The notes: generated by a model from the letters alone, not told the origin. A stretch of 64,000 bases of DNA from Pseudomonas fulva NBRC 16637 = DSM 17717 (GCF_000730565.1 NZ_BBIQ01000001.1:248001-312000); one strand, 5' to 3'; positions 35,698 through 45,900 are shown, counted from the first letter of the stretch. A program made the numbers and translations.

Positions 35698-36324
35698 ATG
35701 AGCGACATCATTTCCTTGATCGAGAACGTTGCTAAGACCAAGAGCGACCTAGCTTCCGCGTCTATTCGGATGCCCAAAGAGCTCTATTCCTTCATTGAAG
35801 GGCTGGCTGACCATCTCGATATGAGCCGTCAGGAGACTATGCTCAAGCTTCTTGAAAAAGGCGTTGAGCTAGCCAAGGTCGCGCTGAAGCTCGATGACGA
35901 AGTGGAAGCTGCAGCAGAAATTGAGTCCCTACCGGTTTCAAGCTTTCACATCCTGAACACGAACAAGCGCCATAGCGTCGAGGATCATGAGCGCATGCTA
36001 AGCGAGGGCTGTGCGGCTGCATTTTATGCGCCCTGGAAGCTCAACATTGACCGCATCAACCAAGGTGACGTCGTCTTCCTGTACGAGAACGGCAAGGGTA
36101 TCGTTGCTTACGGCAAGGGCACAGGCGTTACCAAAAAGCGCATGCACGATGGCCATATCGACGAATGCCATTATCAAGAGCTTGAAGGGTTTGAGCGCCT
36201 GGAAAAACCGATCTCGGCGGCGGAGATCAAGAAGACGGTTCAGAAGAACGTCGTGCTCCTCAGAACGATGTCTCCGATGCCGGAAGGTCAGCTGCTGCTG
36301 GATTTGATCAAAAAACGTGGGTAA
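35698..36324 (+). CDS. Ribbon-helix-helix protein fused to an EVE/PUA-like domain
   Basis: A 208-residue protein, ATG preceded by AAAAGGAG. Residues 20-60 (ASIRMPKELYSFIEGLADHLDMSRQETMLKLL) read as a ribbon-helix-helix DNA-binding unit. Residues 80-205 resemble an EVE/PUA-like fold: CAAAFYAPWKLNIDRINQGDVVFLYENGKGIVAYGKGTG is the typical strand order (region only). EVE domains bind modified bases in DNA or RNA and are linked to restriction and defence. The fusion suggests a regulator or sensor of modified nucleic acid. A strong terminator follows. Confidence 0.65.
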   Translation: MSDIISLIENVAKTKSDLASASIRMPKELYSFIEGLADHLDMSRQETMLKLLEKGVELAKVALKLDDEVEAAAEIESLPVSSFHILNTNKRHSVEDHERMLSEGCAAAFYAPWKLNIDRINQGDVVFLYENGKGIVAYGKGTGVTKKRMHDGHIDECHYQELEGFERLEKPISAAEIKKTVQKNVVLLRTMSPMPEGQLLLDLIKKRG

Positions 36325-36337
36325 ACCCAGAAAGCAA

Positions 36338-36360
36338 AAAACCGCCAAATAGGCGGTTTT
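36338..36360 (+). terminator. Rho-independent terminator of the RHH/EVE-like gene
   Basis: A perfect 9-bp stem AAAACCGCC/GGCGGTTTT with loop AAATA, 13 nt after the stop. The A-rich and T-rich arms make it usable in both directions. Confidence 0.85.
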
Positions 36361-36499
36361 CTGTGAAACGTTTTCTTCTGCAGTATATGCCCTAAGGCCG
36401 TCGCGAGGTTCCGGTACTGCTCCAGCATTCCCCGCCAGTGATGAAAATTTTATCGCCAGCGAATCACTATGTCAAACAAATTGGCTGTTCGGCTTCCGA

Positions 36500-37543
36500 T
36501 TAGGCGATCAATTTCTCAGGCGAATCTTCTGCAGCCATGTCCTCGTAAAGCTCTTTCAACTCAACGATCCGCGCTTCCAGCTGGCCATCTCCCATGCCTT
36601 TCCCCCAATCCTGGGCGACCTCTTTGTAAAGCTCCAGCTCGCGTCGCTCCGCCTCTAGGGCGGCAATCCGAGCATGGGCGGCTTCCAGATCTGTGGCGAC
36701 ATTGGTGAGCTGCTGAAGCTGATCACGTGTTTCGCTCAGCTTGGTTTTGGTCTGCTGGTAGTCTGTGACGCCGATGCTATGAAGGAGTGAATTTCTCAGC
36801 AGTGCTTTTTCCGGCTCCGTCAGACGCAGCGCGTAGTGAGTGTTACGGCCTCTACGGGTCTGCCCACGAACCTGGTACACGGTGGCCGGAGGCAGGATGC
36901 GGCTGACTGATACCGATTCGATCATTTGGGAAATTGCCCAGCTGTCTTTCCCGCTGGATCCCCAGAACGTCAGCTGATCCAAGGTCGCCCGCGTAAGTTG
37001 GAAGCTCGTTTTATCCGAGCTGCCTTGAGTGCGAGATGTTAGCGGGACAACCTGGCAGACACCTCGGTTAGCACGTACGACAATGGCGAGCCGGCGCTTG
37101 TGCATCTCTCCCTTCTGGAGCGTATCGCAGTAGCGCTTGTTCGTCCGAAGCTCGCCATCCTCACGCCCAATGGTCTGGATGAAGCCATAGTCGACTTCGA
37201 CCAACGTCCCGAACTGAAGAACGTTGTTCAGTTTGTAGCCTGTCTTCTTAAGCGTTTGCTGAAGATACTCCTCAGGTACGGTATTGAAGATCTCGCTTAG
37301 CGTGACCGAAAACTCAGCGGGAACCACGCCTGGAGCAGTCAGCTGCGCAACCCCTTCGACGTACCATCGGTAGTTGGCAACACCAGTGAATTTCTTGATG
37401 CAGAAGATTTTATGTTCGCCGTCTCCAGGCATCAGAGCCTCAGAGATCGACTCATAGGTTTCTTTGCCCAGGGGAGACACGTTCACTGTCCCTGTAGCGA
37501 GGTCTTTGATCTGCTCAAAGTACCGGATGACGATTGTGTCCAT
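36500..37543 (-). CDS. PemK/MazF-like domain protein with a coiled-coil tail
   Basis: A 347-residue protein (start MDTIVIRYFEQIK, with AGGGAAAGG upstream; a longer start at 37591 is possible). The centre contains a PemK/MazF-like pattern: GTLVEVDYGFIQTIGRE, then MHKRRLAIVVRANRGVCQVVPLTS. The C-terminal 110 residues are a coiled coil (TKTKLSETRDQLQQL...LEAAHARIAALEAERREL). No small antitoxin gene lies next to it. It could be a nuclease toxin-like effector with built-in oligomerisation, or a non-catalytic relative. Confidence 0.6.
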   Translation of the reverse strand: MDTIVIRYFEQIKDLATGTVNVSPLGKETYESISEALMPGDGEHKIFCIKKFTGVANYRWYVEGVAQLTAPGVVPAEFSVTLSEIFNTVPEEYLQQTLKKTGYKLNNVLQFGTLVEVDYGFIQTIGREDGELRTNKRYCDTLQKGEMHKRRLAIVVRANRGVCQVVPLTSRTQGSSDKTSFQLTRATLDQLTFWGSSGKDSWAISQMIESVSVSRILPPATVYQVRGQTRRGRNTHYALRLTEPEKALLRNSLLHSIGVTDYQQTKTKLSETRDQLQQLTNVATDLEAAHARIAALEAERRELELYKEVAQDWGKGMGDGQLEARIVELKELYEDMAAEDSPEKLIA

Positions 37544-37610
37544 GCCTTTCCCTGGTGCCAGCGGTTGGTTCAAAGGGTGCCAATATGCCATAACTGGATG
37601 CCCCCCGGCT

Positions 37611-38426
37611 CTACGCAGCTACCGGCGATGGTTGCGCCGGATCAGGCTGCTCCGAGGTGCGGGCGGTTTTGGACGCAGCCTGCTCTCGATACCGTAGTTC
37701 TAGGCCTTTAATCAGGTAGCGGTTCGTCCGGTCAAAGTCCAGAGAGTCGTCGGTGTTCGGATCGCCCGAGCGGAACGAAATCATGTTCATCTCCATCAGT
37801 AGATTGATGGCCAGGCTTACGGAATGGCGCTTCACGCCCGTGTACTCGGAGATCTTGTCATAGGTGATGACGGTTAAGCCGTCCCCGTTCGGATAGTCAC
37901 GGTTGCGCATGGCCAGCAGCAGCACATAGATCTTCAATGCCTGCAACGAAAGGCGTTTGCCGAAGGTGAAAGCTTTGAGCTTGATCAGGGTTTTCTCGGG
38001 CGGATTGCTCGCCCGATCATCTTTCGACCCCCGACCCTGGTACAGCCAGCTCTTTGGGATCTTCGCGAAGCCTTTATCTTCCGTCCAGCGCTCAACGTAC
38101 ATCCGCGATCCACCGCGTGGCTGAGTTGTATCGCGGCGGATATGCCCCCCTTCCTCGAGTAGCCGCAGCGAGCGTGCCACTAAGTTCCGCGAATGACCTA
38201 CCAAAGCGCAGAGCTCAGGGTAGGTCGTCTTCACTGTCCCGCTGGCATAGTCCGCCCGTGTGCAGATAGCGAGGTACACCTTCAGCGCCGCCAGCGAGGC
38301 ATTTATCGCGACCGTGTCGACCTTGCCCTGGTCATCCACCTCGCCAAATTTCTTCAAGCCCCCGGACATCGCCCACCGATTGGGCATCTTGGCCCAGCGA
38401 GGCTTGGGTTTCTCCGATTCGCTCAT
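37611..38426 (-). CDS. Double winged-helix DNA-binding protein
   Basis: A 271-residue protein, ATG preceded by GAGGAA. Two tandem winged-helix units can be seen: residues 45-115 (ASLAALKVYLAICTRAD...YPELCALVGHSRNLVARSLRLLEEGGHI) and residues 150-235 (SLQALKIYVLLLAMRNRD...TYDKISEYTGVKRHSVSLAINLLMEMNMI). The layout recalls plasmid-type replication initiators and MarR-like regulators. It is divergent from a small gene, with a 12-bp perfect inverted repeat between them that is a natural candidate binding site. Confidence 0.65.
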   Translation of the reverse strand: MSESEKPKPRWAKMPNRWAMSGGLKKFGEVDDQGKVDTVAINASLAALKVYLAICTRADYASGTVKTTYPELCALVGHSRNLVARSLRLLEEGGHIRRDTTQPRGGSRMYVERWTEDKGFAKIPKSWLYQGRGSKDDRASNPPEKTLIKLKAFTFGKRLSLQALKIYVLLLAMRNRDYPNGDGLTVITYDKISEYTGVKRHSVSLAINLLMEMNMISFRSGDPNTDDSLDFDRTNRYLIKGLELRYREQAASKTARTSEQPDPAQPSPVAA

Positions 38427-38693
38427 TAGTGGTTCCTCATCAACGCCAGGCTCAACACCAGTGCGATGCACAGGGAGAGGTTTAGTGGGGCGGTCGTGAT
38501 CGCTTTGTCGACCAGGAGGATCAATTCAGTCATGGAAATAAGCTCCGTTTCCTTCGATGAGCCGAAATTTAATCGAGCACGGCCGGATGTATCTAGATAT
38601 AGGCGGAGTTTGGCACAAACCTAGAAGCCTTGTATTTATTGGGCTTGAAAGAGTTTTTTGGGAAAATTATTAGTATTTTTGGCAATACTTGCA

Positions 38694-38721
38694 AATAATC
38701 AAAACTGATGTTTTGATTATT
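38694..38721. promoter_or_regulatory. Perfect 12-bp inverted repeat in the divergent intergenic region
   Basis: AATAATCAAAAC - TGAT - GTTTTGATTATT. It lies in a very AT-rich stretch 38 nt upstream of the 38759 gene and about 270 nt upstream of the winged-helix gene. It is a likely operator or initiator-binding site. Confidence 0.55.
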
Positions 38722-38758
38722 GATAGTGAATATTTGAAGTCGAAAGCATGGGAATGAT

Positions 38759-39088
38759 ATGGCCGGTGGTGATTTTTCGATTCTCGAAGGGCAGCTTCAA
38801 GACCACCTAGGTGTCTCGGGGTGTCAAGTTCGGTTCGTAGCTCAGGCGACCGGCTTCACGCTCCAGATTGAGCATTCAGATCTGCAACACACGCTTTTCA
38901 CCCAGCGCGGTAGTCCAAGGGTCTTCAAAAATCTGACCCTGGCGGCGGGCTTCCTCAAAGATCGAGGGGTGAAGAGGTTCACAGTGGTGCTAGTGCAGCC
39001 GAGGGCCGCGAAGCTGAAGAAGGGGGCCAAACCGAAGCGAAAGCTCAAGCCGGTCGAGCGACGGGCTTTCCCCCCTGACGAGGAGTGA
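38759..39088 (+). CDS. Hypothetical basic protein
   Basis: A 109-residue protein with a folded N-terminal part (GCQVRFVAQATGFTLQIEHS..., LAAGFLKDRGVKRFTVVLVQP) and a lysine-rich C-terminal tail (AAKLKKGAKPKRKLKPVERR) that could bind nucleic acid. Unknown family. It is transcribed from the AT-rich region that holds the 12-bp inverted repeat. Confidence 0.5.
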   Translation: MAGGDFSILEGQLQDHLGVSGCQVRFVAQATGFTLQIEHSDLQHTLFTQRGSPRVFKNLTLAAGFLKDRGVKRFTVVLVQPRAAKLKKGAKPKRKLKPVERRAFPPDEE

Positions 39089-39466
39089 TGTGGATCTGAG
39101 GCATGCCGGCGGTTGATCAGCGGGTGCTCTTCTAAACGCCGTGCCCAGGCCACCCCGTGCCAGTTGTATGCGGGCAGGGAGCGTTCAAAGCATCGCAATC
39201 CGCGCAGCGGCTATAGGCTGGGGGCGAGGCGTGCAATCCCGCAGGCATCACCACCAGTAATCGGTAGCCGCGATTTCGATCAGGTCGAAGGAGCGCCTCC
39301 GAGCACTTCCTGCCCCTCACGCACTACAGCTTTGACAGCGTTTATGGTCGGATAAAGGCTATTGTCTCGTTCGTTCAATCTCAACGATCGTAACGTACTT
39401 TTGATGACCGTAATGCGGATATGCCTTGCCGCTATCACCTATTGATATCGACACTAGGCTGCGGAA
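39089..39466. other. 378-nt stretch without a supported gene
   Basis: Frames on both strands lack good starts and ribosome-binding sites. No terminator or repeat stands out. Confidence 0.4.
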
Positions 39467-40213
39467 TCATGTGTGCATTCGGTAGCCAAAACTGAGATCC
39501 TTGATCATTTTGATCGTCTTTTTTACGGCATCTGGCAACGGGGTAAAAATAGGCTCCAGCTGGGTAAAGTAATCTTGTGTGACTTTCCAGAAGTGCCCTG
39601 GCATTTCGTGATCTGCCAGATTTTCAAACACCCCACCTTTGCCAAAAGTTCGCTCTAGGTACATAGCTACCCCATGGAGTTTAGACTGCCAATTCCACGG
39701 ATAAACATCTTTCATTTCGTCCGACATTTTCACTGAGGGCTGAATGATGGCTGTTCCGTGAGATAGGACGTTTCTCAGTGCGAACAGCACCGTGATAGCT
39801 TCTTTAGTCTCCGGCTTGACGGCCTTGTCGACGGACACATCGAGGTACAGTTCAATGTGTCGCTTCAACGCTTCCCATCCTCCACTCATTTCTACTTCGG
39901 CTTGAAATTTCGCTAACAATTGCTCCATTTTATTTGGGGCGGTCTGGCCAGCCGCAATGCCTTGAGCGACTGCTTCGCTTACATCGTGACGAAGCTTGTG
40001 GGTGAGAATGCTGCGAAGCGTACCCTCGATGATTGACGCATTGAGGATGAGGATTGCAAACGCATTATTATAGTTGACCCAGTCAACTGGGTCTTCATTC
40101 TTGCTCTGAGCACGATAGCCCTCGAGGCTCCATAGTCTTCGGTGTTCTAAGCCGAGTGTTTCGTACGCAATAACCAGTGAGGATGCCGTTTCGAAAACTT
40201 TAAACGCTGCCAT
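39467..40213 (-). CDS. HEPN-like (MAE_28990-type) protein
   Basis: A 248-residue helical protein. The core has NAFAILILNASIIEGTLRSIL and, near residue 150, ALRNVLSHGTAI with an R-x4-H motif (Arg-Asn-x3-His), the signature of HEPN ribonuclease-like domains. HEPN proteins act in toxin-antitoxin, abortive infection and other RNA-cleaving systems. No nucleotidyltransferase or antitoxin partner adjoins it. Confidence 0.6.
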   Translation of the reverse strand: MAAFKVFETASSLVIAYETLGLEHRRLWSLEGYRAQSKNEDPVDWVNYNNAFAILILNASIIEGTLRSILTHKLRHDVSEAVAQGIAAGQTAPNKMEQLLAKFQAEVEMSGGWEALKRHIELYLDVSVDKAVKPETKEAITVLFALRNVLSHGTAIIQPSVKMSDEMKDVYPWNWQSKLHGVAMYLERTFGKGGVFENLADHEMPGHFWKVTQDYFTQLEPIFTPLPDAVKKTIKMIKDLSFGYRMHT

Positions 40214-40653
40214 AATCTATTCCTTTGAGGGATTCTCCACTGTTCACGCAGGTGGGCCACCGTGTTTTCGGGGATGGTTCCTTGCGCAGTAATCCCATCG
40301 GCTGCGCGGGCGATTTCATGAGTGCTGAGTCAACTACCTCCGAAGCCGAGAAGTCGTTCACTGGTTAGGGCATTGGTTGATCCGCTGAATGCATCGGGTT
40401 CGTAGGTCTGCGCCTAGCAGGCCGTCAGCGTCCTGTCAGATGTTTGAACATCAGCTGAGTTGTTATCGACCGGTTTGTGCACCCAGGACGCGTTGATGGG
40501 CAACGTCAGGTCAAGCTGCCAATATCACCCTGATTGTATTCCCGCTCCTTGGCCCCCATACCTACCGGTATAGTGGTTGGCACCATGTCATTCAAGGCGT
40601 TCAAGGCCGCATGCGGCCTCTGCTACGCAAGGTTTAGATAAAAGGAAGAGTGA
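40214..40653. other. 440-nt stretch without a supported gene
   Basis: Only broken short frames are seen; one minus-strand frame near 40330-40520 is interrupted by a TAG. Upstream regulatory DNA of the 40654 gene is presumably included. Confidence 0.4.
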
Positions 40654-41466
40654 ATGAACCTGTCAGTTCCTTGGGGAATCTTGGCTTTCGCGGCTGGATG
40701 GTGTTGGAGAAAAGTCGAGAAGGCGCTGTTTTACAAAACGTATCTCCATTCACATCGCCGCTGGACGAGTAGGCATGGCCTTGGCTCATTTTGGGAGCCG
40801 CTTGGAGAACATCTGGAGTGCAGCGTTTACCTAGCGGAGTCCACTGATCCGCATCCTCAGGTGTCCAAAATTGCTCTGAGAGCGAAGCAAGGCATCGTCA
40901 ACCGTTTTGAATGTGTGTTCGAAGGTCGAGGTATGGGGGTCAAGTACCAAGATCGGATCATCGCAGTGGATGTAGATGAGACACCCGCCGTATTCAAGTT
41001 GAACAACCAGCCAGTGTGCGAGCTTGTCGACGTGACGGATGACAGGGTGCGGTTTTCTTTGGATACCTATCGCTTTCGTTACGGCAGCATCGAATTGAGT
41101 GATGGGCGCAATATCCTCATCGCGGATGGTATGACCCAGACCTTGACACAGACGTCGACGTTCAACTCCCAGTGGTCTGAGCGCTGGGATATGCATTGGA
41201 ATTTGGATGCGGTGAAGTTTGCCAAGCAGGAGCTAGAAATCTACTGGCGTTGGTTTGGCACTTTTTCCTGTTCGGGTCTGTACGTCCCCGTCGCAGATGG
41301 CGGGCCCAAATACGCTGCCTCTTGGGTGCGCGTAGGTGCCAAGGCCATTGGTTGGGTCATGAGCATCCCGTGGCTAGTAACGGCTCAGTTCTGGTTGGCG
41401 ATCTGGTCGGGCATGTGGGTTCTGGATCAGGACGATCGACTGCGGTGGCGTTGGCGGAAGCCATGA
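40654..41466 (+). CDS. Unknown protein with a C-terminal membrane segment
   Basis: A 270-residue protein, ATG preceded by AAGGAAGAG. It begins with a hydrophobic stretch (VPWGILAFAAGWCWRKVEK), continues with a soluble beta-rich region (residues 50-170) and ends with two hydrophobic helices (AIGWVMSIPWLVTAQFWLAIWSG). It is probably bound to the inner membrane. No family is recognised. An IS66 remnant follows directly. Confidence 0.6.
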   Translation: MNLSVPWGILAFAAGWCWRKVEKALFYKTYLHSHRRWTSRHGLGSFWEPLGEHLECSVYLAESTDPHPQVSKIALRAKQGIVNRFECVFEGRGMGVKYQDRIIAVDVDETPAVFKLNNQPVCELVDVTDDRVRFSLDTYRFRYGSIELSDGRNILIADGMTQTLTQTSTFNSQWSERWDMHWNLDAVKFAKQELEIYWRWFGTFSCSGLYVPVADGGPKYAASWVRVGAKAIGWVMSIPWLVTAQFWLAIWSGMWVLDQDDRLRWRWRKP

Positions 41467-41854
41467 GGGGTTGCAAGCGTGTAGGTTCGGCGTGTGTTGC
41501 GTTGCCAGGTTGTACAGGTCGGTGGTCAAAACCAGCTTTGTAGCCGGCGAAGTCGTCGCAAACCAGCTTCCCGTTCCAGTCGCCCAAAAAGTTACGTGCG
41601 TGTTCGCCAGCACGGCTTGGACTGAAGTCATACACCACGGCTTTGAGCGCTGAGAACGGTGTGCTGCTGTAGGCCCAGACGTAGGCTCGGTGGGTTTTCT
41701 TCTCGCCCGGCGCTGGGCTTTGAACGGTTTGGGATAAGGGCTTCGTTGGAGCATGGAAATCCTGGCGATAAGGGTGATCGCGTCCGCTTAAAAATACGCG
41801 GACACCATCGCCCTTAAAGCTGGAGTTCGGAAGGTGAGTTCGCCGGACGCTTAC
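41465..41854 (-). mobile_element. IS66-family remnant
   Basis: The element end GTAAGCGTCCGGCGA (minus strand from 41854) is typical of IS66 family termini. It is followed by the catalytic-core text of the IS66 TnpC transposase: THRAYVWAYSSTPFSALKAVVYDF, then AGEHARNFLGDWNGKLVCDDFAGYKAGF (about 41460-41716). The tnpA, tnpB and most of tnpC are missing and the far end cannot be found, so it is an inactive, internally deleted copy. Confidence 0.75.
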
Positions 41855-41855
41855 G

Positions 41856-42083
41856 CCCAATATCCATGATGAGAACGTCCAGCCGCTTGAACAGTGCAAA
41901 TGGTTCAAGGTGTATGACGTCATCGAGCGGCTGGATGCCTATTTCGGTACTGGTGTCCCTTTCAAGAGGGGCTTCCGCCGCCCGGCGGCCATGCTATATG
42001 GTGGCATCCTGCCGGCATCCCAGCGTTGGAGTGGGGAACACTGCCAATTTCACAAGGATAGGTTTGGTCATGACGTACATTAA
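41856..42083 (+). pseudogene. Possible 3' end of a gene cut by the IS66 remnant
   Basis: Directly after the IS66 end the plus strand carries an open frame with protein-like sequence (HDENVQPLEQCKWFKVYDVI, then RLDAYFGTGVPFKRGF) ending TAA at 42083, overlapping the next start by 14 nt. It has no start of its own. It is probably the tail of an interrupted gene; family unknown. Confidence 0.3.
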
Positions 42084-42783
42084 CTTGCCCAGTTATCAGC
42101 AAGCGGCCATCAGCAATGTTGATGAGACAGTGCTTCGAGCAGCAGTGCGTAAGTGCCTAGATGAAGAACGAATAGGGCCGATTCTTGGCCTTGGACTAAG
42201 TGATTGTGGCCCCTATGTGGGCACCAAGCTTCATGCATTCCAACAAGCGATTGCTGAGTACGGCAAAGCCAAGGCTCATGCCAAGCGCGAACGGACTCGG
42301 CAAGCTGCGCTTCACGCTGGCAGTGACCTCGTTCATGCGTTACAGCAGATGAAGGGCCGGCTCGAAACAGAGCGCCAAGAGGGGGAGCTGTTCTTTATTG
42401 ATGATCAGATCAGGGCGCCTTTTCATCTCAGCAAGCGGCTATCGGTGCCTGTGTCGTTCCGCTGGCGGGCCTCGCCATCTGCGGACTGGAAGCACGGGTA
42501 CGTGACTTTCGTCTACGATTTCTCTCCTCAGCCCAATTACGCCTTTCCGCTGCCCAAGCGCAAACCCAGCGCGGCCCAGGTGGCGAGGGATCTCGAAGAT
42601 AGTCGGCATCGAGAATGGGAGCGCTTGAAGGCTCAGGCGCTCTTCTCTATGAGGGAGTTCTTCCGCGATGGTGGCGACGGTGATGCTGTGCCTGAGGTGT
42701 TCGCCGTAAGGCCTAGTCCCTACGGTGGGGGCTTGAACAATTTCAGCTGCAATTTTTGGCAGGCCGAGAAGCCGGCACCCTAG
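42070..42783 (+). CDS. Hypothetical protein
   Basis: A 237-residue protein (MTYINLPSYQQAAISNVDETVLRAAV...), with AAGGATAGG upstream. It has a helical N-terminal half with a basic patch (AKAHAKRERTRQAALHAG), and a C-terminal half with FYDFS-like aromatic strands (WKHGYVTFVYDFSPQPNYAF). No known domain. It sits between the IS66 remnant and the nuclease-like gene. Confidence 0.55.
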   Translation: MTYINLPSYQQAAISNVDETVLRAAVRKCLDEERIGPILGLGLSDCGPYVGTKLHAFQQAIAEYGKAKAHAKRERTRQAALHAGSDLVHALQQMKGRLETERQEGELFFIDDQIRAPFHLSKRLSVPVSFRWRASPSADWKHGYVTFVYDFSPQPNYAFPLPKRKPSAAQVARDLEDSRHREWERLKAQALFSMREFFRDGGDGDAVPEVFAVRPSPYGGGLNNFSCNFWQAEKPAP

Positions 42784-42967
42784 ATTCGAGCACACATCAG
42801 CCTCGGAGCCTGGGGTGGTGTAACGACCGTTCGCTCACTGAGTACTCGCGGACGTTCACAAGCATTGTGTACCGCACACCATCACGATGACGCGGGGGCT
42901 GCGTTGACATACGGCCAGAGCGTTGGTCGTAGCAGGGTGATGCCAATAGTCATTTCAGGAGTGGATG

Positions 42968-45900
42968 ATGGACAAGGAACAATCGGCCACCAAAATAACT
43001 GCTCCCAAGCCTCAAGACTTTCTGCGAGCAAGACGTCCTGAGCAGTTCTCGGACTCTGTAAAGCTACAGGAGTCGACAATCGATCGCTCCATGCTGGAGT
43101 ACCACTTCGAGACCCTGAACAATCGAAGCCAAGAGCTTGAGTTCGAGATATTCGTACGGAAGCTTTGCGAGCGAGAAATCTGCCCCAACCTGGTTGCCCA
43201 GACCGGCCCGACTGCGGGTGGGGACGGTAAGACCGATACCGAGACATATCCTGTAGCGAGCCAAATCGCCTTTTTCTGGGGGTTGAATGAAGCCCCCGAG
43301 TCCGAACGATGGGCCTTTGGGGTCAGCACTCAAAAAGACTGGAAGACGAAATGTAGAAAGGACGTCGAGAGCATCATGTCGACAGGGCGTGGCTACGTGC
43401 GAATTTTCTGTGTCACCAGTCGTTTCATCAAGAACAGCTCCAGAGCGTCGTTTCAGGACGAGCTTTCCGAAAAGTATGGCGTCAAGGTCACAATCCTCGA
43501 TCGTACCTGGCTGCTTGATAGAACACTGCAGCCAAAGAATCAGCACCTTGCCATCGATCACCTAGGTCTTACAGGCAGCATTGAGAGCAAGATACAGACC
43601 GGCCCGTTCGACGCTGACAAGCAAATTCAGCTCACAGAGATCGAACGTCAGATCGAACAGATTGCAGATCCGGGCCGTCTGACGCTCTCTCAGGTCGACC
43701 TCTACACCAAGCGGGCCATCATTTACAAAGAGCTGGAACGTGATGCCGTTGCTGTGGAGCATCAATTCAATATCGCTGTGCGTACAGCAAAAAAGTTTGG
43801 TACCCAGAGACAGCATTTCGACGCCCTCTACCAGCTGGCATGGGCCGCGTACTGGTGGCTTGAGAATGCCGAGCTCTTTGAGGAAACCTTTGAGAAAACG
43901 CTCGCAGTGGCGCAAGGCACCGACAACGTTGAGGTGTGGGAAAAAGTCGTAACGTTGTTCAATCTGGTGGTCACCAGTTATCGAGACGATAAGTGCACCC
44001 TTGATGTGGACTTAATTGAGGCCACCATTCGAGAGAAGCTGAACTCACTTGCCAACAACGCGGACATGATAAGCGGCGCGTTGCAAGCCAAGACCTCTCT
44101 GGCGCTTCTAGATCTGCTGGCTGCGGAAAATGAGGAGCAAGCCAATAAAATCTTCCGGTCGTTGAGCGAAATCGCTGATAGTGCTCACAAGCTGATTGGC
44201 TACCCTATGGCTCGTCTCGTCAATTTACTCGAAGCACTCGACGTGGCTTTTGGAGATCTCAAGGCCTATGAAGATCTCATGGATAAGCTCATTGATGATG
44301 CCGGTGCACGGGAAAATAGCCGGATGAAGGCTGAAATGTACCTGAGGCGGGGAGCGCTGAGTAGCGACAAAAAGGACTACTATAGGGCGATCAAGTGCTT
44401 CGGTTTGTCTCTGTATGGGCTGTATAACAGTGAAAGTAAGATGGAAGTCTTCGCTGCCCTTTATATGTTGTCCCATGCATACGAGAAGCAGGGCCTGCTC
44501 TGGGCTGCGCGAGGGGCCGCGCTGATGGCGGCTTATGTGGTCACTTCTGACGCCCTGAAGGAGCAGCGAAGCAGTTATAAGCAAGCGGCTATTTACCAAC
44601 GACTCATGTGGATTGAAGGTCAACTAGGTCGCGTGAGTCAGTCCTTGACTTGGTACCACTTGGCTCAACTAGTCTCTCAAACGGTGGATGAAAAGCTGTG
44701 GACAGAAAATCAGAAAATGAATTACGAGGTTTTGATTGGTCAGCTACTTCTCAATGCCAATTTTTCAGACGTTGAAAAAATAGCCTGGCTACCGGATAAA
44801 CTGAACCAGCTCGACCTAGGGCTCAGTGCAGATGCGCTATTAATATCCTTAGGCCATGAAGATAAGGCGGGGCCTGAGGGTGAGGCAATTGATCTTCACC
44901 TTATGAACATGTGGCGCAGCATTGATATGGGCGCTCCCGTGGCCCCACTCGACCTCTATCTGGATCGCTGGACTACTATAAGCTCCTATATCTTGGGCTG
45001 TAAGGTGTCTGTGTCTTTTCCGGTCAAATCGCCATGCATTGAATTAGCGCAGCAATTGCTGGCTGTACTGGAGAGTTTCTGCGCACCCATGATGGCAGAT
45101 CATGCGACGGCTACAGTGCCCGCCGTAGATATCGACATCTTATTGGAAGATGAGGATGGCTTCATACTTAAGCACAGCTTTGACACCGCTGCGCAGGTCA
45201 CCTCTGCTGAGATCCTCTGTTCGCCGTTTAGCATTGCCAGTTTGACCGATGAACAACGAGATGCGATCAGGCAATTTTACAGTGAATTCTGTCTTCACTT
45301 TGTGTCCATTATTTGCCCTCAAATAAGCTGGTCAAAAATTGAAGCGATGCTTCGAGACGACAAGGCCTTGGAGCGAGCAGTTGTCTTCAATTGTAATATT
45401 GGATTGGACAGTTACTTCATGGGGCGTAAAGCTGTTCCAAGCATCGAGTCTCATCAGGATGCTGCCTATGAAATATACAAGCCAACTCGGCGCATAACTT
45501 GGCATGAGCATCATAATGTAGAGCCTATGGACTGGCCCTCTAAATCTGATGAGTCTGAGGGACGTCCAAAACATCCATTTCAGTTTTCGACAATGAAGCA
45601 TAGAGAAATTAAAGTAGTCTCTCTCATTCAGGAGGGCCTGTGGAGTCAAGCTGGCTGGAGAGGGTTAGGTTTTCAGACATGCGAAGGCGAAATCCCGGTG
45701 CTGATCTTCGGCTTCGAAAATGCCGCTGTTGGGCATAGAATATTTGAGAACATCGCAAAAACTATCGGAGACAAAAACTCCAACCATACGTTGCGCATCG
45801 CATTGATACAGGGCATTGATAGGCAGAATCCTCCGCATTATCGCGTGGCGGTTACAAGTGATCTCGATCGATCTGAAGATAGGCCTTCGAAAGTTCAAGC

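Noticed and set aside
39113..39355. Opposed 60-80 codon frames after the 38759 gene
   Set aside because: Neither has a ribosome-binding site or a familiar motif.
42904..42932. TTGACA before the nuclease-like gene as a promoter
   Set aside because: No acceptable -10 element at 16-18 nt; the promoter could not be placed.
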